This document shows positions 45,700-57,515 of a stretch of DNA of 64,000 nucleotides, in pieces. The notes beneath the pieces were generated by a model. It ran no database searches. It had not been told where the DNA came from and worked only from the letters and a program-made list of their open reading frames with translations. Positions within the stretch are counted from its first letter, which is position 1. Every line of letters begins with the position of its first letter. Origin of the DNA: Homarus americanus. Taxonomy: Eukaryota > Arthropoda > Malacostraca > Decapoda > Nephropidae. The stretch covers positions 1,025,753 to 1,089,752 of the forward strand of contig NW_024727688.1 of assembly GCF_018991925.1 (NCBI RefSeq). The letters are read 5' to 3'. Both the position numbers and the translations under genes were made by a program.

Positions 45700-45960
45700 A
45701 GGGAGTCTTTCTGCTTGGGAGAGAGTCTTGCTGCTTGGGAGGGAGTCTTGCTGCTTGGGAGGGAGTCTTGCTGCTTGAGAGGGAATCTTTCTGGCGTGTC
45801 TTTTGCATGTGAGAGTCTCTTGCTTGCAGGATTGCAGGAGTCTTTACTTTATGAGATGGTGCTGCTTGAAGGAGGAAAATATCGTAAAGAGTTTATGGAC
45901 TTATGATGAGACGTTTGAGGGAGACTCTTGCTTGAGGAAGACTCGCAACTGAGGGGAGGA
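45700..45960. repeat. 20-bp minisatellite (CTGCTTGGGAGGGAGTCTTG)
   Basis: Four good copies at 45711-45790. Decayed GAGAGTCTCTTGCTTG words continue to about 45945. Confidence 0.88.
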
Positions 45961-46379
45961 AGTCGTGGAAGAAGGGAGGAGGCTCTTGAATGAATCTTGT
46001 AGTACCAGGTAACAAGAGAGCCATAGTGCCAGGTAGTACCAGGAGGACTCATAGTGTCAAGTTATACCAATAGCAGTAATACCACTTAGGACAAGGAGCC
46101 AGAGGTAGTAGAGAGAAACGAGAGGAGCCAGAGGTAACAGCAGGAGGCAGACCCCGACCGAGTTACTTCAGGAGACCCGGCCAAGCTATTGTTTATTTTC
46201 CATTAAAGGCGACTGGACACTTGTAAAGCTGGTTCTGTTTGTCTTTCATTTTCATTAAAGTTAAAATGACGGGTTGAAAAAAAAAAGGACTTGGGGGGAG
46301 GGGAGGGGTCATTTTTAAGGGAGTGAATTTTTTAGGGAATATGAAATTGGGTGGTGAGGCGCCCTTAGGTTCTTGCTTC
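45961..46379. other. Unique intron sequence
   Basis: Loose repeats of GTACCAGGTAACA and GGAGCCAGAGGTA at 46000-46140. Nothing else. Confidence 0.5.
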
Positions 46380-47190
46380 CTTCACCTTCGTATTTCTTTC
46401 TTTCTTGGGAGTGTTTATTTTTTTCTCCACGCTTTCTTTCATCTTTGTTTTCTTTCCTTTCTTTCATTCTTTGGTTATTCCCTTCTTTCTTTCTCTCTCT
46501 CTTGTTCATCTGTTCTTTCATTCTCATTATTTCTCCATGTATTCATTCTTGTTTTTTACCCCTTCTTTCACTTTTTCATTCATTCACTTATTCATTTTGT
46601 TTTCCCTTCCTTCTTTCTTCCCTCATCTATTTATTTTATTTCCCTGCTTCTTTTTTACTTTATGTTCATAACCTTTTTTCTTTCTTTTCTCTCCTTCCTT
46701 CCCTCTTTATTTTTTCATTAATATTCCAGTCTTTTATCCCTTGTTATTCTTCCTTCTTTCGTTTCCACCATTCATTCATCCCCTCTTTATTCCCCCCTGT
46801 TTCTTGGTATCCATTTACTCTCTTCTTTTACACTTTATCAACCTCTCTTCCTTCTACTCGCGTTCTTCTTCCCATCTACCCCGTTTCTCCGTATCTCCCT
46901 TCTTCTTCATCTCTTGTTCTCCTCTCCTCCTTCTTTTCTCCTCATCTTCTATCTCAATTCCCCCTCTTTATTCCTGTATACTTCATGTTACTCTTCCACT
47001 CCTTTCACTAGCCGGAACCTCTCTTCACCCACTCACCTCCTCATACCCCAGGTTAGTGTGCCCTCTCACCCACTCTCACTCCCCTCCCACTCACCTCCCA
47101 CTCACCTCTCCCTCCTACATGCTTCAGTTTACTCTCCCTTCAGCCGCTGTAAGAAGTTTATCAAAAGTTTTAAAAATGTGAGAGTGTAGT
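46380..47190. repeat. T/C-rich low-complexity tract
   Basis: TTCTTTCTTTC and TTCATTCATTC words to about 47000, then CACTCACCTCCC words at 47025-47110. Phenylalanine/serine/leucine-rich frames are artefacts. Confidence 0.82.
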
Positions 47191-47194
47191 CTTG

Positions 47195-47420
47195 TTTTGT
47201 CAGAGGGACTTGCCTAGGGGAGGGGGACTTGCCTAGGGGAGGGGGACTTGGCTGGGAGAGGAGGCACTTGGCTGGGAGAGGGGGCACTTGGCTAGGGGAG
47301 AGGGACTTGCCTTGGGGAGGGGGACTTTCCTAGGGGAGGGGGATTTGGCTGGGAGAGGGGTCACTTGGCTAGGGGAGGGGTGACTTGGCTGGGGGAAGAG
47401 GGACTTGCCTAAGAGATAGG
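47195..47420. repeat. About 20-bp minisatellite (GGGACTTGCCTAGGGGAGGG)
   Basis: About eleven copies in two forms, one with CTTGCCTAGGGGAG and one with CTTGGCTGGGAGAG. Confidence 0.92.
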
Positions 47421-48849
47421 GACTGGGAGATTCGTATGATTCTCAAATTATCGTAAAATATAGTAACAGTAGAGGCTTCAGGGGTAGGGGGTGGGGGGAT
47501 AACTTCAACGCTATTTTCAACCACTTTGGAAAGAATTTTAACATAAGAGTCTCTGAGGATCCGAGCCTTGAATACAATCCTCTACATACAGCAACAGTCA
47601 CGTGTGTTTTAACTCTCCCCTAAGGCTCACCAACTCGGCTTCATCATCATCATCATCCCTAATTCTTACATTATCTTTTCACCACATCATGACGTGACGA
47701 ACACTTGCTCAGCCAACTCCCAACACGACCAGTAAATCATGTCTCAATGCGCGTTGATATAATCGATGCGCAAGAATATTTATATCATGGTGTATTGTGG
47801 CGCTCGCTGACAACTCGAGGCCCAGCTGCATGTAGTAAAATCTCCATAATCCTTTTTTTTAATTAATGCAACGAAATTATACAGTTTAGAATAATTTAAT
47901 CGTGTTTTCTCTTAGATGATGAAATATGTGTCGCTGAGATTGAAAAGAAAGAAAATGTGTTGGGAATTTTCATAGTGAGATGTACTTTAGAGTGTGGGGG
48001 AGATAATTGGCCTCACGTGTTGATGTGGCAGAACTGCGGTTGTGGGGAGACAAAAACTGACCAATCACGATCCATCATAGGGCTGTCAGCGAGGACGTCA
48101 TCAATCAAGTGACGAGTCCCAAGAAGGATTAGGTGTGATGTCATGGATTTTGACATGGATTTCGGGGTTGTCTAATATCGATAAGTGATGGTTGTTTTAT
48201 TCAATTTCGGATGAGCGATATGACAAGCCAGCGTAAATGTTGACTCGCCTGAAATATTAAATTTTCACCTCCATGTGTTGACAGAAAGAATGGAGAATTT
48301 GAACCCTTGTGTGATAGTTTAACGACACTCAATCCATCGCTGGAGGAGTCGTCATCGTCATACACCGAGCAGTTACTGTGGTCATGGAGAGCTTCTGACC
48401 TCTAGCGCTGATAAAGAGTCCAACTCACTGGTGTACTGTGCAAGATAACACCACTCTGATGGCGGTATACAACCTTTATTCCCGCTGTGTGAAAGATGGC
48501 CACGGCTGGCAGGCAAAAGTCAGGCGAGCGTTAGTCTGCTGTTGACGACCATTAGTGTAGGTGAACACCGGGCGCTGTTTGTTGCTCTGTGTATATTATT
48601 GGCCTTAATATAAGAGTTAAGACTTATATAATGAATGAAGAATCTGGGAGTAAGTTGTGTTCCCTGAGGTGGAGCACCACCACACACCTGGAGCACCAAT
48701 AGCATGGTGATCCTTGCTGTCTGTCGCTCGGCGTGGGTCTAGCTGAGTTAAGCTTAATGGTAAATAGTGAATGTTGAGTACTGTACCTGCCAGGGGTCAA
48801 GTGTTAGTGTTTGACTTAGATGATTCATTATAATCTTCCCGACCCTCAG
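47421..48849. other. Unique sequence at the end of the 8.3 kb intron
   Basis: The longest repeat-free stretch of this intron. A short (CAT)n run lies at 47643-47656. No gene recognised. It ends in the acceptor CCGACCCTCAG at 48839-48849. Confidence 0.5.
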
Positions 48850-49122
48850 ATCCAGCCTCTGGCAGGCCCCCTGGAGGGCGGCACACTGGTCACCATAGAA
48901 GGCAGCAACCTGGGGCTGCGGGAGGAGGATGTGCGAGGCAAGACCTTCATCGGCGAAGTGCCCTGCCACGTGCATGAATACCACGTGTCTGTCAAGATCA
49001 CGTGCCGCACGGGGAAGGCGCCACTACGTGGTATATCTGCTGCCACTCAAGATCTCCAGTTTCCTGTCAGTGTGTCCACGCCGGCCGGTACCACCACCTC
49101 TACCGTCAAGTTCACATACACC
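48850..49122 (+). CDS. PlexA: Plexin exon: first IPT/TIG repeat
   Basis: Exactly 91 codons, phase 0 at both ends, acceptor CCTCAG and donor GTAAGT. It reads [20 protein letters not shown] and continues with [20 protein letters not shown]. The GPxxGGTxVTIxGxNLG signature marks the start of an IPT/TIG immunoglobulin-like fold. Conserved cysteines follow at the expected places (VPCH, ITCRTG). It ends in a TVKFTYT strand, typical of IPT repeats. In plexins four such repeats form the membrane-proximal stalk. The close match to this segment of insect Plexin A supports the subfamily call. Confidence 0.95.
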
Positions 49123-49228
49123 GTAAGTACCGTTGATGGGAGGGTTCTCACAAGAGGTTGAAGTGATACTTTGATTTTATATTTTTATTTGGAGTTTTGT
49201 CTACTGTACACTTGCATCCTATCTCCAG

Positions 49229-49854
49229 AACGTGACCGTGACGGATGTGTGGCCGAGGCACGGACCAGTGTCGGGAGGTACTGTGCTTTCCATCAGCGGC
49301 CGCTTCCTCAACGTGGGCTCCCACGTGTCCGCCACACTCGATGACCTTCCTTGTATCGTCAACAAGACGCAGTCGTCGTCGCACCGGCTTGTATGTGTGA
49401 CCTCCCGAGCGACTGCGTCGGGTGACAGCAGCGATGAAGGCGATGGACCACTAAGGATCGTGCGCAAGCTGACGGTGACAGTGGACAGTGCAGAACGTTA
49501 TCTCGCCTCTCCTTTCACATACAAGCCAGACCCAAGAGTCCTCGAACTCAAACCACGTCGAAGTCCTTGGAGTGGTGGCCGCATGCTGACTGTACACGGG
49601 ACCCAGTTAGACGCTATACAGGCTCCCCGCATCACTGTACTACTGCAGGACCGCATTCTTAACTCCTCTGGGTGTCGTGTCCTGGGGCCTGACCAGATGG
49701 AGTGCCCCTCACCCCCCGTGGATCGTAAGGCTCTGCTGGCGCTGCTTCGGGAGAGGAGAGACGCCCACGACGACGACGACGACAGGAGAGATGCCCACGA
49801 CGACGACGACGACAACCCAAGAGCGGAGGCCAGAGTGTCCCATAAAGTCTCCAG
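49229..49854 (+). CDS. PlexA: Plexin exon: second IPT repeat and start of the third
   Basis: It starts in phase 0 after the acceptor TCTCCAG and contains 208 codons plus two bases, open throughout. IPT2 begins VTDVWPRHGPVSGGTVLSIS. IPT3 begins at RVLELKPRRSPWSGGRMLTV and includes GTQLDAIQAP. Near its end the exon has an unusual acidic stretch, RRDAHDDDDD, present twice in direct tandem (49754-49813). The donor is the weak GTTTGT. The split AG|G codon joins to the exon at 50080. The long variable insert before the next strand is larger than I expect for the family. Confidence 0.93.
49754..49813 (+). repeat. In-frame 30-bp coding duplication (RRDAHDDDDD twice)
   Basis: Two 30-bp copies differ by one silent base (GAC to GAT). 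Each encodes RRDAHDDDDD and contains a (GAC)5 run, so slippage is a likely origin. It lies in a loop of the third IPT region of the plexin extracellular stalk. Confidence 0.93.
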
Positions 49855-50079
49855 GTTTGTTTACTTGGGAATTATTTTATTTAGTGGACTTACAGGTAAG
49901 CTAGTAACAATTAATGGTAAAAATAATATTTCTTCCTCAATTTCTTATCTTTTAAAGACAGTAGTGAGGATCTGCTTGAAGAACAGTGACTTAGAATAAT
50001 ATTAAACTGATGGTCTTGATATAAACAGGAACTGAACTTATGGTTATGTCCACTCACACACACTTGCTCCCGCACTCAG

Positions 50080-50272
50080 GTCCCCACGTCAGAACTACGG
50101 AGACTCCATCGCCCTGGACGTCGGCTTCATCATGGACAACGTGGCTTCTGTCAGGAACTTGAGGCACGTCTTGTCTTCCTCTGCCCGCTCCCTCGTCTAC
50201 GTTCTCGACCCCACCTACAAGGAGTTCCCCAACAGCATCAAACTCTATAAAGGCGACACACTCGTCATAGAG
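50080..50272 (+). CDS. PlexA: Plexin exon: end of IPT3 and start of IPT4
   Basis: One base completes the arginine codon from 49854, and 64 codons follow. It carries the plexin landmark GFIMDNVASVRNL, the strand just before the fourth IPT repeat, and then YVLDPTYKEF and IKLYKGDTLVIE. The donor is GTGAGT in phase 0. The introns on either side are only 225 and 120 bases, in sharp contrast with the multi-kilobase introns further 5'. Confidence 0.94.
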
Positions 50273-50392
50273 GTGAGTCTCTTGTCTGGAGGAATGTCAT
50301 TACACACTCAATAGTCATGGGGATTATTGCCATCATTACATACACATATATTAAAAGATCTGTTGGTATGGTTATTTGTTGTTGTGTTTCAG

Positions 50393-50629
50393 GGCGAGAA
50401 TCTTAACTTAGCCAGCGATGAGTCAGACGTCAACGTGACCATTGGGACCCGCCAGTGTAACGTGACGTCCCTGGCCCTGACGCAGCTGGTGTGTACTCCC
50501 CCGGAGGTCCAGCCGCCCCCAACTGACGAGCTTGGTCACTCCACAGAACACGACCTCCCTCTAGTGGTAGTCAGGATGGGCCAAAACCTCAGATTTCCCA
50601 TTGGATATCTTCGCTACGAGATGATCAAG
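50393..50629 (+). CDS. PlexA: Plexin exon: fourth IPT repeat
   Basis: Seventy-nine codons, phase 0 at both ends, acceptor TTTCAG. It starts [20 protein letters not shown], the second strand of an IPT repeat with the conserved GxNL. The cysteine strands [20 protein letters not shown] follow, and it ends [13 protein letters not shown]. The donor GTCCGT is weak, but the join to the next exon is in frame and gives the expected IPT4-to-membrane linker. Confidence 0.93.
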
Positions 50630-50747
50630 GTCCGTGATAATTTGTCTCGATTCAGTAGTTTCCAGAATGAATTATTTTGATGTGTGTCTTCCCAGTAACT
50701 GTCATTAAGATCGTTATATTTACCTCTTTAACTGTGTGTGTCTGCAG

Positions 50748-50931
50748 GAGTACCAGTTCCCACCTGAGGCCATAGGAGGGATGGCAGCTGGCGGGTTGTT
50801 CCTGGTGTTAGTGTCGATGGTTATCCTGGTGGTGTATCGCCGCAAGAGTAACCAGGCTGAGCGAGAGTACAAGCGTATCCAGATCCAGATGGACACCCTT
50901 GAGTCCAACGTCCGCTCCGAGTGTAAACAAG
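50748..50931 (+). CDS. PlexA: Plexin exon: transmembrane helix and juxtamembrane segment
   Basis: It starts EYQFPPEAIGGMAAGG and runs into a hydrophobic helix (GLFLVLVSMVILVVY, about residues 15-30 of the exon). The stop-transfer sequence RRKS follows, then YKRIQIQMDTLESNVRSECK. The last part is the conserved plexin juxtamembrane heptad helix that couples the membrane helix to the GAP domain. It ends in phase 1 before GTGAGT. The split codon G|CG is completed at 55517 and gives the plexin CKQAFAELQ junction. Confidence 0.96.
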
Positions 50932-53364
50932 GTGAGTACCAGGTGTTATTGAACTCAAGTGTACTCGAGGTTGAGTCAAGTTTTATATATATATAAAGTT
51001 TCTGACGTCATCGCCCATAGTAAAAACAGAGTGGATGTCAATTGAGTGAATGTTAATTATCTTCTTACGTCACGATATTATAAAGTAGTTGAGTAATTAG
51101 GGACAAAAAAAAATCGATATTCAAAGAGCTTTTATGTGTATGAAATATATATTTTGCCTGTGTTTACATGGAATGGTCTCACAAAACACAACAATATTCT
51201 TATCATATATTCCTCTTAACCAAACTTTTAATTCTTCGACATAAAAAAAAAAAACAGAACATTATTATAAACCTGAAATTACCCCGAGAGAGAGAGGATA
51301 TTACCTACAGGTCAGACCCTAAAAAAAAAATATATATATACTGACCAACAAAACAGGTAGATCAATATTGCAGACTTGAGAGAGGGAGATTATCATTAAT
51401 TCTTTTGATATCTGGTGTTCGTTGCAGCGTTTCTTCAGATGTGCACACAAGATGACCTGGATGACTATGGTATATATATTCAACATATATTTTTCACCCT
51501 TTTCACCCCTTCCCTCCCTCCCTCCCTTCTTCTTCCTCCTCCTCCTCTTCTCCCTCTTCCTCTTCACTAGACTTTATTTTTTAATTGCCTTTTAAATCCC
51601 TCACTGTCCATGTGATATGCTTAAACTATAATCCCATTTCCCTTAACACAAAAATGAAATATGTTTTGGAGTGTCCCAGAGCATGTTATTACCGTCTACT
51701 CATGCTGGAGAGAATTGTTTTATTATGTATTTATTTATTTTATACAGGACATTATTATTATTTAACTTGTGGTGTTTTGTGCTCACACCAGAAGAGGAAG
51801 TTAACAGGTTTTAATAACACTTAACTAATAGTAGAATTGGTTTAATTACTGAAGGTGGTGGTGATAGTTTAATGAGTAGTAGTACGCCAAGTAACTTCTC
51901 CAATGATACGTGTTAGTGTAAGTTTGTTGAGTGTTGCAAGAATAACTCACACCACAAGAGGAGTAAGTTAGTTAGTTGAGGTTTATAAATACCACACACA
52001 CCTAACAAACTAGTTCCATCGTGTCTTGGGTTTACATCACACGAGGAGGAGTTAGCAGTGAGAGAGAGAGAGAGTAGGGTGTGTGTTGTCACTAAAACCC
52101 CGGCGGACGTGGGAGTCACTTTAAAAGAGCCTCATTGCCTCTTTGATCGCTTGGTCCCTGTGTGTTGGGTAGTGGAATTAGATTTAAATTGAATTTGGCT
52201 GTTTTATAACCCGTGACTTTGTGTGTAGCCGATGATAACATTAGTTCAGGTTTGTTTGTAGTACCGGGTTTGTTTGTAGCTCGTGTTAATAGTTTTTTTG
52301 TTTCCTTTTTCGGGAATAAATGCATTAGGCGTTGGTAAAGGGGGGGGGGGGGGGTGGGGAGTTGTGTTTGTTGTTTACGTTATAAGGAGAGAATCTGATT
52401 ATTTATAGGACCCGGTGAGTACAGTTGGGTGTTTTTTGTGGGTGGGTCAGGTGCTGTTGATTCACTTGGGGGTACAGAGTTAATTTTGTTAACCGAGAAG
52501 TAAAGTAGATTCTGTGGCAATATATCTATGCTTTTTTGTTTTTGTAGTTGTTGACCAGATACACTCTTAATTGACAGTATTAATTACTATTGTTTTTTTG
52601 TTTGTTTTTATTTGATGTAATGATAAGAAACTTGTATTAATAATAGTATGCGTCCAAACTCTTTCTGAAATATATTAATTTGATTTTGTCAATTTAGAGT
52701 TCTAATAATGGAATCTTAAAGTAGCCATGGGGATCAAATAGTAGAGTTACCCAATCTCGTGGCTTAACATTTTCTTTGGTAATGAAAGCATACAACACCC
52801 ACACTCCGTTTTCTATGTATTAGGGACAAACTTAGCCATTAGGTACACGGGGGGTGGGGGCAGGCGTCCCTTTGATCTGTTGAGTCCACTGTTTGGCCTC
52901 ATATGTGTTTGTGTATCTATCCATCTATGTGTCTATATGTATTTCATCAGAATATCTTGAATAACGAATGAATCAATTCGGTGTAAATTTGCTCACTCAC
53001 AGGTAACAGAGACAGGCGAGTGATTTTTTTTTTTATTACAAATGGATCAAATTTCAGAATTACTCTCAGGTGGTGGTCATAACGTTATCACACCAAAGTA
53101 TATAGCTAAGATAAAGGTTTCACACTATATAACATTAACGATCTGTGGACAAATTAGAGGCTGTACCGAAAATTGATCTTGATACATAATTATTCAAATC
53201 AACACGAAATTCCCCACTCTGTATATCAGTGGTTCAGTGTGGAGCAAATAATGAAAACCGATAAATATATTTACTTTTAAACTCTCTATGTGTGTTAGGT
53301 AATGTAGCCTGATAAAGCACATTCAGCCTGTGACATGTTTTTGCACCGTTAACGCTTCCGAATC
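50932..53364. other. Intron after the transmembrane exon, first part
   Basis: AT-rich and mostly unique. CT-rich at 51497-51568, a (G)13 run near 52345, and scattered short repeats. No exon was found between the transmembrane and GAP exons. Confidence 0.55.
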
Positions 53365-53470
53365 TCCTGTTATATACACCTGTCCTGTTGCGTACACCTG
53401 TCTTCTTGTTACGTACACCTGTCCTCTTGTTGCGTACACCTGTCCTCCTGTTGCCGAGTCTCTTACCTGC
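53365..53470. repeat. About 22-25-bp repeat (GTACACCTGTCCTCTTGTTG)
   Basis: Four copies with small length changes (CCTGTTGC, CTTGTTAC, CTTGTTGC, CCTGTTGC). Confidence 0.88.
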
Positions 53471-54602
<1,132 letters not shown>

Positions 54603-54742
54603 GGGTGTTACTCTAATATCTGTATCAACTTGTTTTCATTGGATTTATATATTTTATACTAATGAAATATTACAGTAGGCAGTAACCACACCACAATTTT
54701 GAAGGAAAAACATTGAACACTGTGTAGATCGTATTAGTGCCT

Positions 54743-54745
<3 letters not shown>

Positions 54746-54815
<70 letters not shown>
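54746..54815. repeat. (AT)34 microsatellite
   Basis: About 69 bases of uninterrupted AT, 147 bases after the first AT array. Confidence 0.97.
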
Positions 54816-54818
<3 letters not shown>

Positions 54819-55264
54819 TGAATGTAATAGCATTTTTAACTATATGTAATGATCAATTGAAGAAAATGTTCATCCGTGTAACAATGTTTTCCTCAAGTAC
54901 CTTTGGTCGTGGATGATCACATCCTCTGAACACAGACGAAAAATAGAAAAAACTAAAACAGTTATTGGTTTATATACAGTGCATGGCGCCCTGACTACTG
55001 CACACACACACACAACCATTCCAATAATATTCATAACAGAGTGAAACGTGGAGGGTGTGTGGCCGGAGGAGGGGAGGGGGGAACTGGCCACTGAGGGTGT
55101 GTGGCCGTGGGGGTGTAGGGAGGGGGGGCTGGCCACTGCTCAACTTTACCACCATTTCTTCATCTTGTTAACCACTACTACGCGCTCTCTCTTTACACAA
55201 CTAGTTCATGTGTCTTGTTGCTGCCTGTCCTGATTGTCTGCTTCTCTACTCTCGTGAAGTTCTG
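54816..55264. other. Unique intron sequence with a short repeated word
   Basis: GAGGGTGTGTGGCCG occurs twice (about 55051 and 55094). Otherwise nothing recognised. Confidence 0.5.
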
Positions 55265-55516
55265 TACACACCCCTACACACACACCCCACACACACACAC
55301 CCCACACACACACACACACACACCCTTCACACACCCTACACACACACACACACACACACACATAGAAACTTTGTATTTATCGTGATCTCATTTACGGATT
55401 TGAAGACAAAATACCCCTTTAATCTCTCTTATCTCCTCCCCTTTCTTATCCCCTTTGGTAACATTGATAGAGCTTCACACAGACAGACACTAACCTCAGT
55501 ATCTCCCTCTTGACAG
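55265..55516. repeat. (CA)n/CACCCCACA compound run and the acceptor region
   Basis: CA-rich sequence at 55265-55362 with CCCCACACA interruptions. The remainder leads to the acceptor CTCTTGACAG at 55507-55516. Confidence 0.85.
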
Positions 55517-55659
55517 CGTTCGCGGAGCTACAAACGGACATGACAGACCTGACAGCTGATCTGGAGTCTTCAGGCATCCCCACCCTCGACCACCGCAGCT
55601 ACGTGATGAAAGTGTTCTTCCCTGGCGTCACCGACCACCCCATCCTTAACGACCCCAAG
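55517..55659 (+). CDS. PlexA: Plexin exon: start of the cytoplasmic GAP domain
   Basis: It completes the split alanine codon and encodes [20 protein letters not shown], then [16 protein letters not shown] and [10 protein letters not shown]. This is the highly conserved N-terminal part of the plexin RasGAP-like domain, which acts on small GTPases of the Rap/R-Ras group under the plasma membrane. It ends in phase 0 with AAG before GTAAGACC, and the join to 57209 is in frame. The last 27 bases ([10 protein letters not shown] region) and the first nine intron bases are the founder of the 36-bp tandem array that follows. Any donor of intact downstream units would therefore extend this exon in frame by 12 residues per unit, until an indel-bearing unit breaks the frame. 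Confidence 0.95.
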
Positions 55660-56812
55660 GTAAGACCCGACCACCCCATCCTTAACGACCCCAAGGTAAG
55701 ACCCGACCACCCCATCATCCACCCAAGGTAAGACCCGACCACCCATCCTTAACGACCCAAGGTAAGACCTGACCACTATCCTTAACGACCCCAAGGTAGA
55801 CCAGACCACCCCATCCTCTAACGACCTCAAGGTAAGACCCGACCACCCCATCCTTAACGACCCCAAGGTAAGACCCCACCCCATCCTTAACGACCCCACA
55901 AGATCTGTCACCCCATCCTTAACGACCCTAAGGTAGACCCGACCACCCCATCCTTAACAACCCCAAGGTAAGACCTGACCATCCCATCCTAACGACCCCG
56001 TAAGACCCGACCATCCCATCATAACGACCCCAAGGTAAGACCCGACCACCCCATCCTTAACGACCCCAAGGTAAGACCCGACCACCCCATCCTTAACGAC
56101 CCCAAGGTAAGACCCGACCACCCCATCCTTAACGACCCCAAGGTAAGACCTGACCACCCATCCTTAACGACCCCAAGGTAAGACCCGACCACCCCATCTC
56201 CACGACCCCAAGGTAAGACTCCGACCACCCCATCCTTAACGACCCCCAAGGTAAGACCTGACCACCCCATCCTTAACGACCCCAAGGTAAGACCTGACCA
56301 CCCCATCCTTAACGACCCCAAGGTAAGACCTGACCACCCCATCCTTAACGACCCCAAGACCATCCCATCCCATCCTTTTGACCCCAAGGTAAGACCGACC
56401 CCATCCTAACGACCCCAAGGTAAGACTGACCACCCCATCCTGAACGAATTTCAAGGTAAGACCTGACCACCCCATCTTTAACGACCCCAAGGTAAGACCA
56501 GACCACTCATCCTAACGACCCCAAGGTAAAGACCTGACCACCCCATCCTTAACGACCCCAAGGTAAAGACCCGAATTCACCCCACCTTAACGACCCTGCA
56601 AGGTAAGACCCGACCACCCATCCTTAACGACCCCAAGGTAAGACCCGACCACCCCATGACCACCCCATCCTTAACGACCCCCAAGGTAAGACCTGACCAC
56701 CCCATCCTTAACGACCCCAAGGTAAGACCCGACCACCCCATCTTTAACGACCCCAAGGTAAGACCTGACCACCCCATCCTTAACGACCCCAAGGTAAGAC
56801 CCGTCACCCCCA
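55633..56812 (+). repeat. 36-bp minisatellite made of the exon end plus its 5' splice site, about 33 copies
   Basis: The first unit is genuine plexin coding sequence (DHPILNDPK) plus its donor. The unit core is AACGACCCCAAGGTAAGACC, preceded by GACCACCCCATCCTT. About 26 units keep AAGGTAAG exactly and about four more keep AAGGTA. Units at 56033-56350 are nearly perfect 36-mers, while others carry single-base or larger losses. The conserved reading frame is [12 protein letters not shown], 12 residues. The first few units remain open in the exon's frame to a stop near 55730. This is a tandem amplification of an exon-intron boundary. Confidence 0.95.
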
Positions 56813-57208
56813 TCTTAAAACTATATAACACTACTATGTTGTCTCTTAATGATCTCATAAGGACCTGCACAGTTGCCTTGATCTCTCATAAGGCGTGGGT
56901 AGTATATAGGTGTACCTCCGTCAACACTTAACTTCATCACACCTTCTGGAGACAGCGAGAGCCAACAGACGAGCTGCCGTGAAGGTCGTGGTGGTGGTGT
57001 TACTTATGTACAAGTTTATTGGAATTTTTCTCATAAGATCATTTAAAGAATTTATTTAAGCGTAGTGTCTGCAACAGGTATTATGGTAGTTTTTGAGGTT
57101 TGTCCAAGTCTACTGAAAATTGTATTAGTTTTAGGCTTTCAAAAAAAATATAAATAATGAAATGGTAGAGTGGTATACAGTACTTATGTTCCCTCTTCTT
57201 CACTACAG
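56813..57208. other. Rest of the intron after the donor array
   Basis: Unique AT-rich sequence ending in CTTCTTCACTACAG (57195-57208). Confidence 0.6.
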
Positions 57209-57342
57209 CTTCGCATGAATGGGTGTCGACCAGCCATGGACAGCGCCATGATCCAGTTTGAGCAACTCATCACCAACAGATACTTCCTGCTGGCCCTCAT
57301 AGAGACGCTCGAGGCCCAGAAAACTTTCAACATTAGAGACAT
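57209..57342 (+). CDS. PlexA: Plexin exon: GAP domain, second segment
   Basis: Phase 0 start, 44 codons plus two bases, donor GTAAGT at 57343. It encodes [20 protein letters not shown] and then [20 protein letters not shown] and NIRD. The QFEQLI and [14 protein letters not shown] segments are conserved helices of the plexin GAP domain. The segment LRMNGCRP, immediately after the junction with the repeat-bearing exon, is a surface loop that is variable among plexins. The split codon AT|A gives isoleucine, followed by VNVASLL in the next exon. Confidence 0.94.
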
Positions 57343-57515
57343 GTAAGTTGTGGCGGGGACGAGGCAGAGGTGCCGCCTGACAGCTGTCTCCTCTCTCCCA
57401 GCCCATACATGACAGGCCATGTTAGGTTCCTTGATCACACAAGTTTTATCTAGATATTCTTAAAGGAGAACTTGAAGAAAAAGCAGCTGTTTGGCTTTAA
57501 ACTTTATTCTTTATG

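Noticed and set aside
51428..51475. Possible small exon between the transmembrane and GAP exons (FLQMCTQDDLDDYG-type reading)
   Set aside because: The phase-1 junction 50931/55517 already gives the conserved CKQAFAELQ sequence, so no exon is missing here.
55570..56870. Minus-strand glycine/leucine-rich frames over the donor array
   Set aside because: Antisense translation of the 36-bp repeat. The sense-strand plexin exon explains the region.
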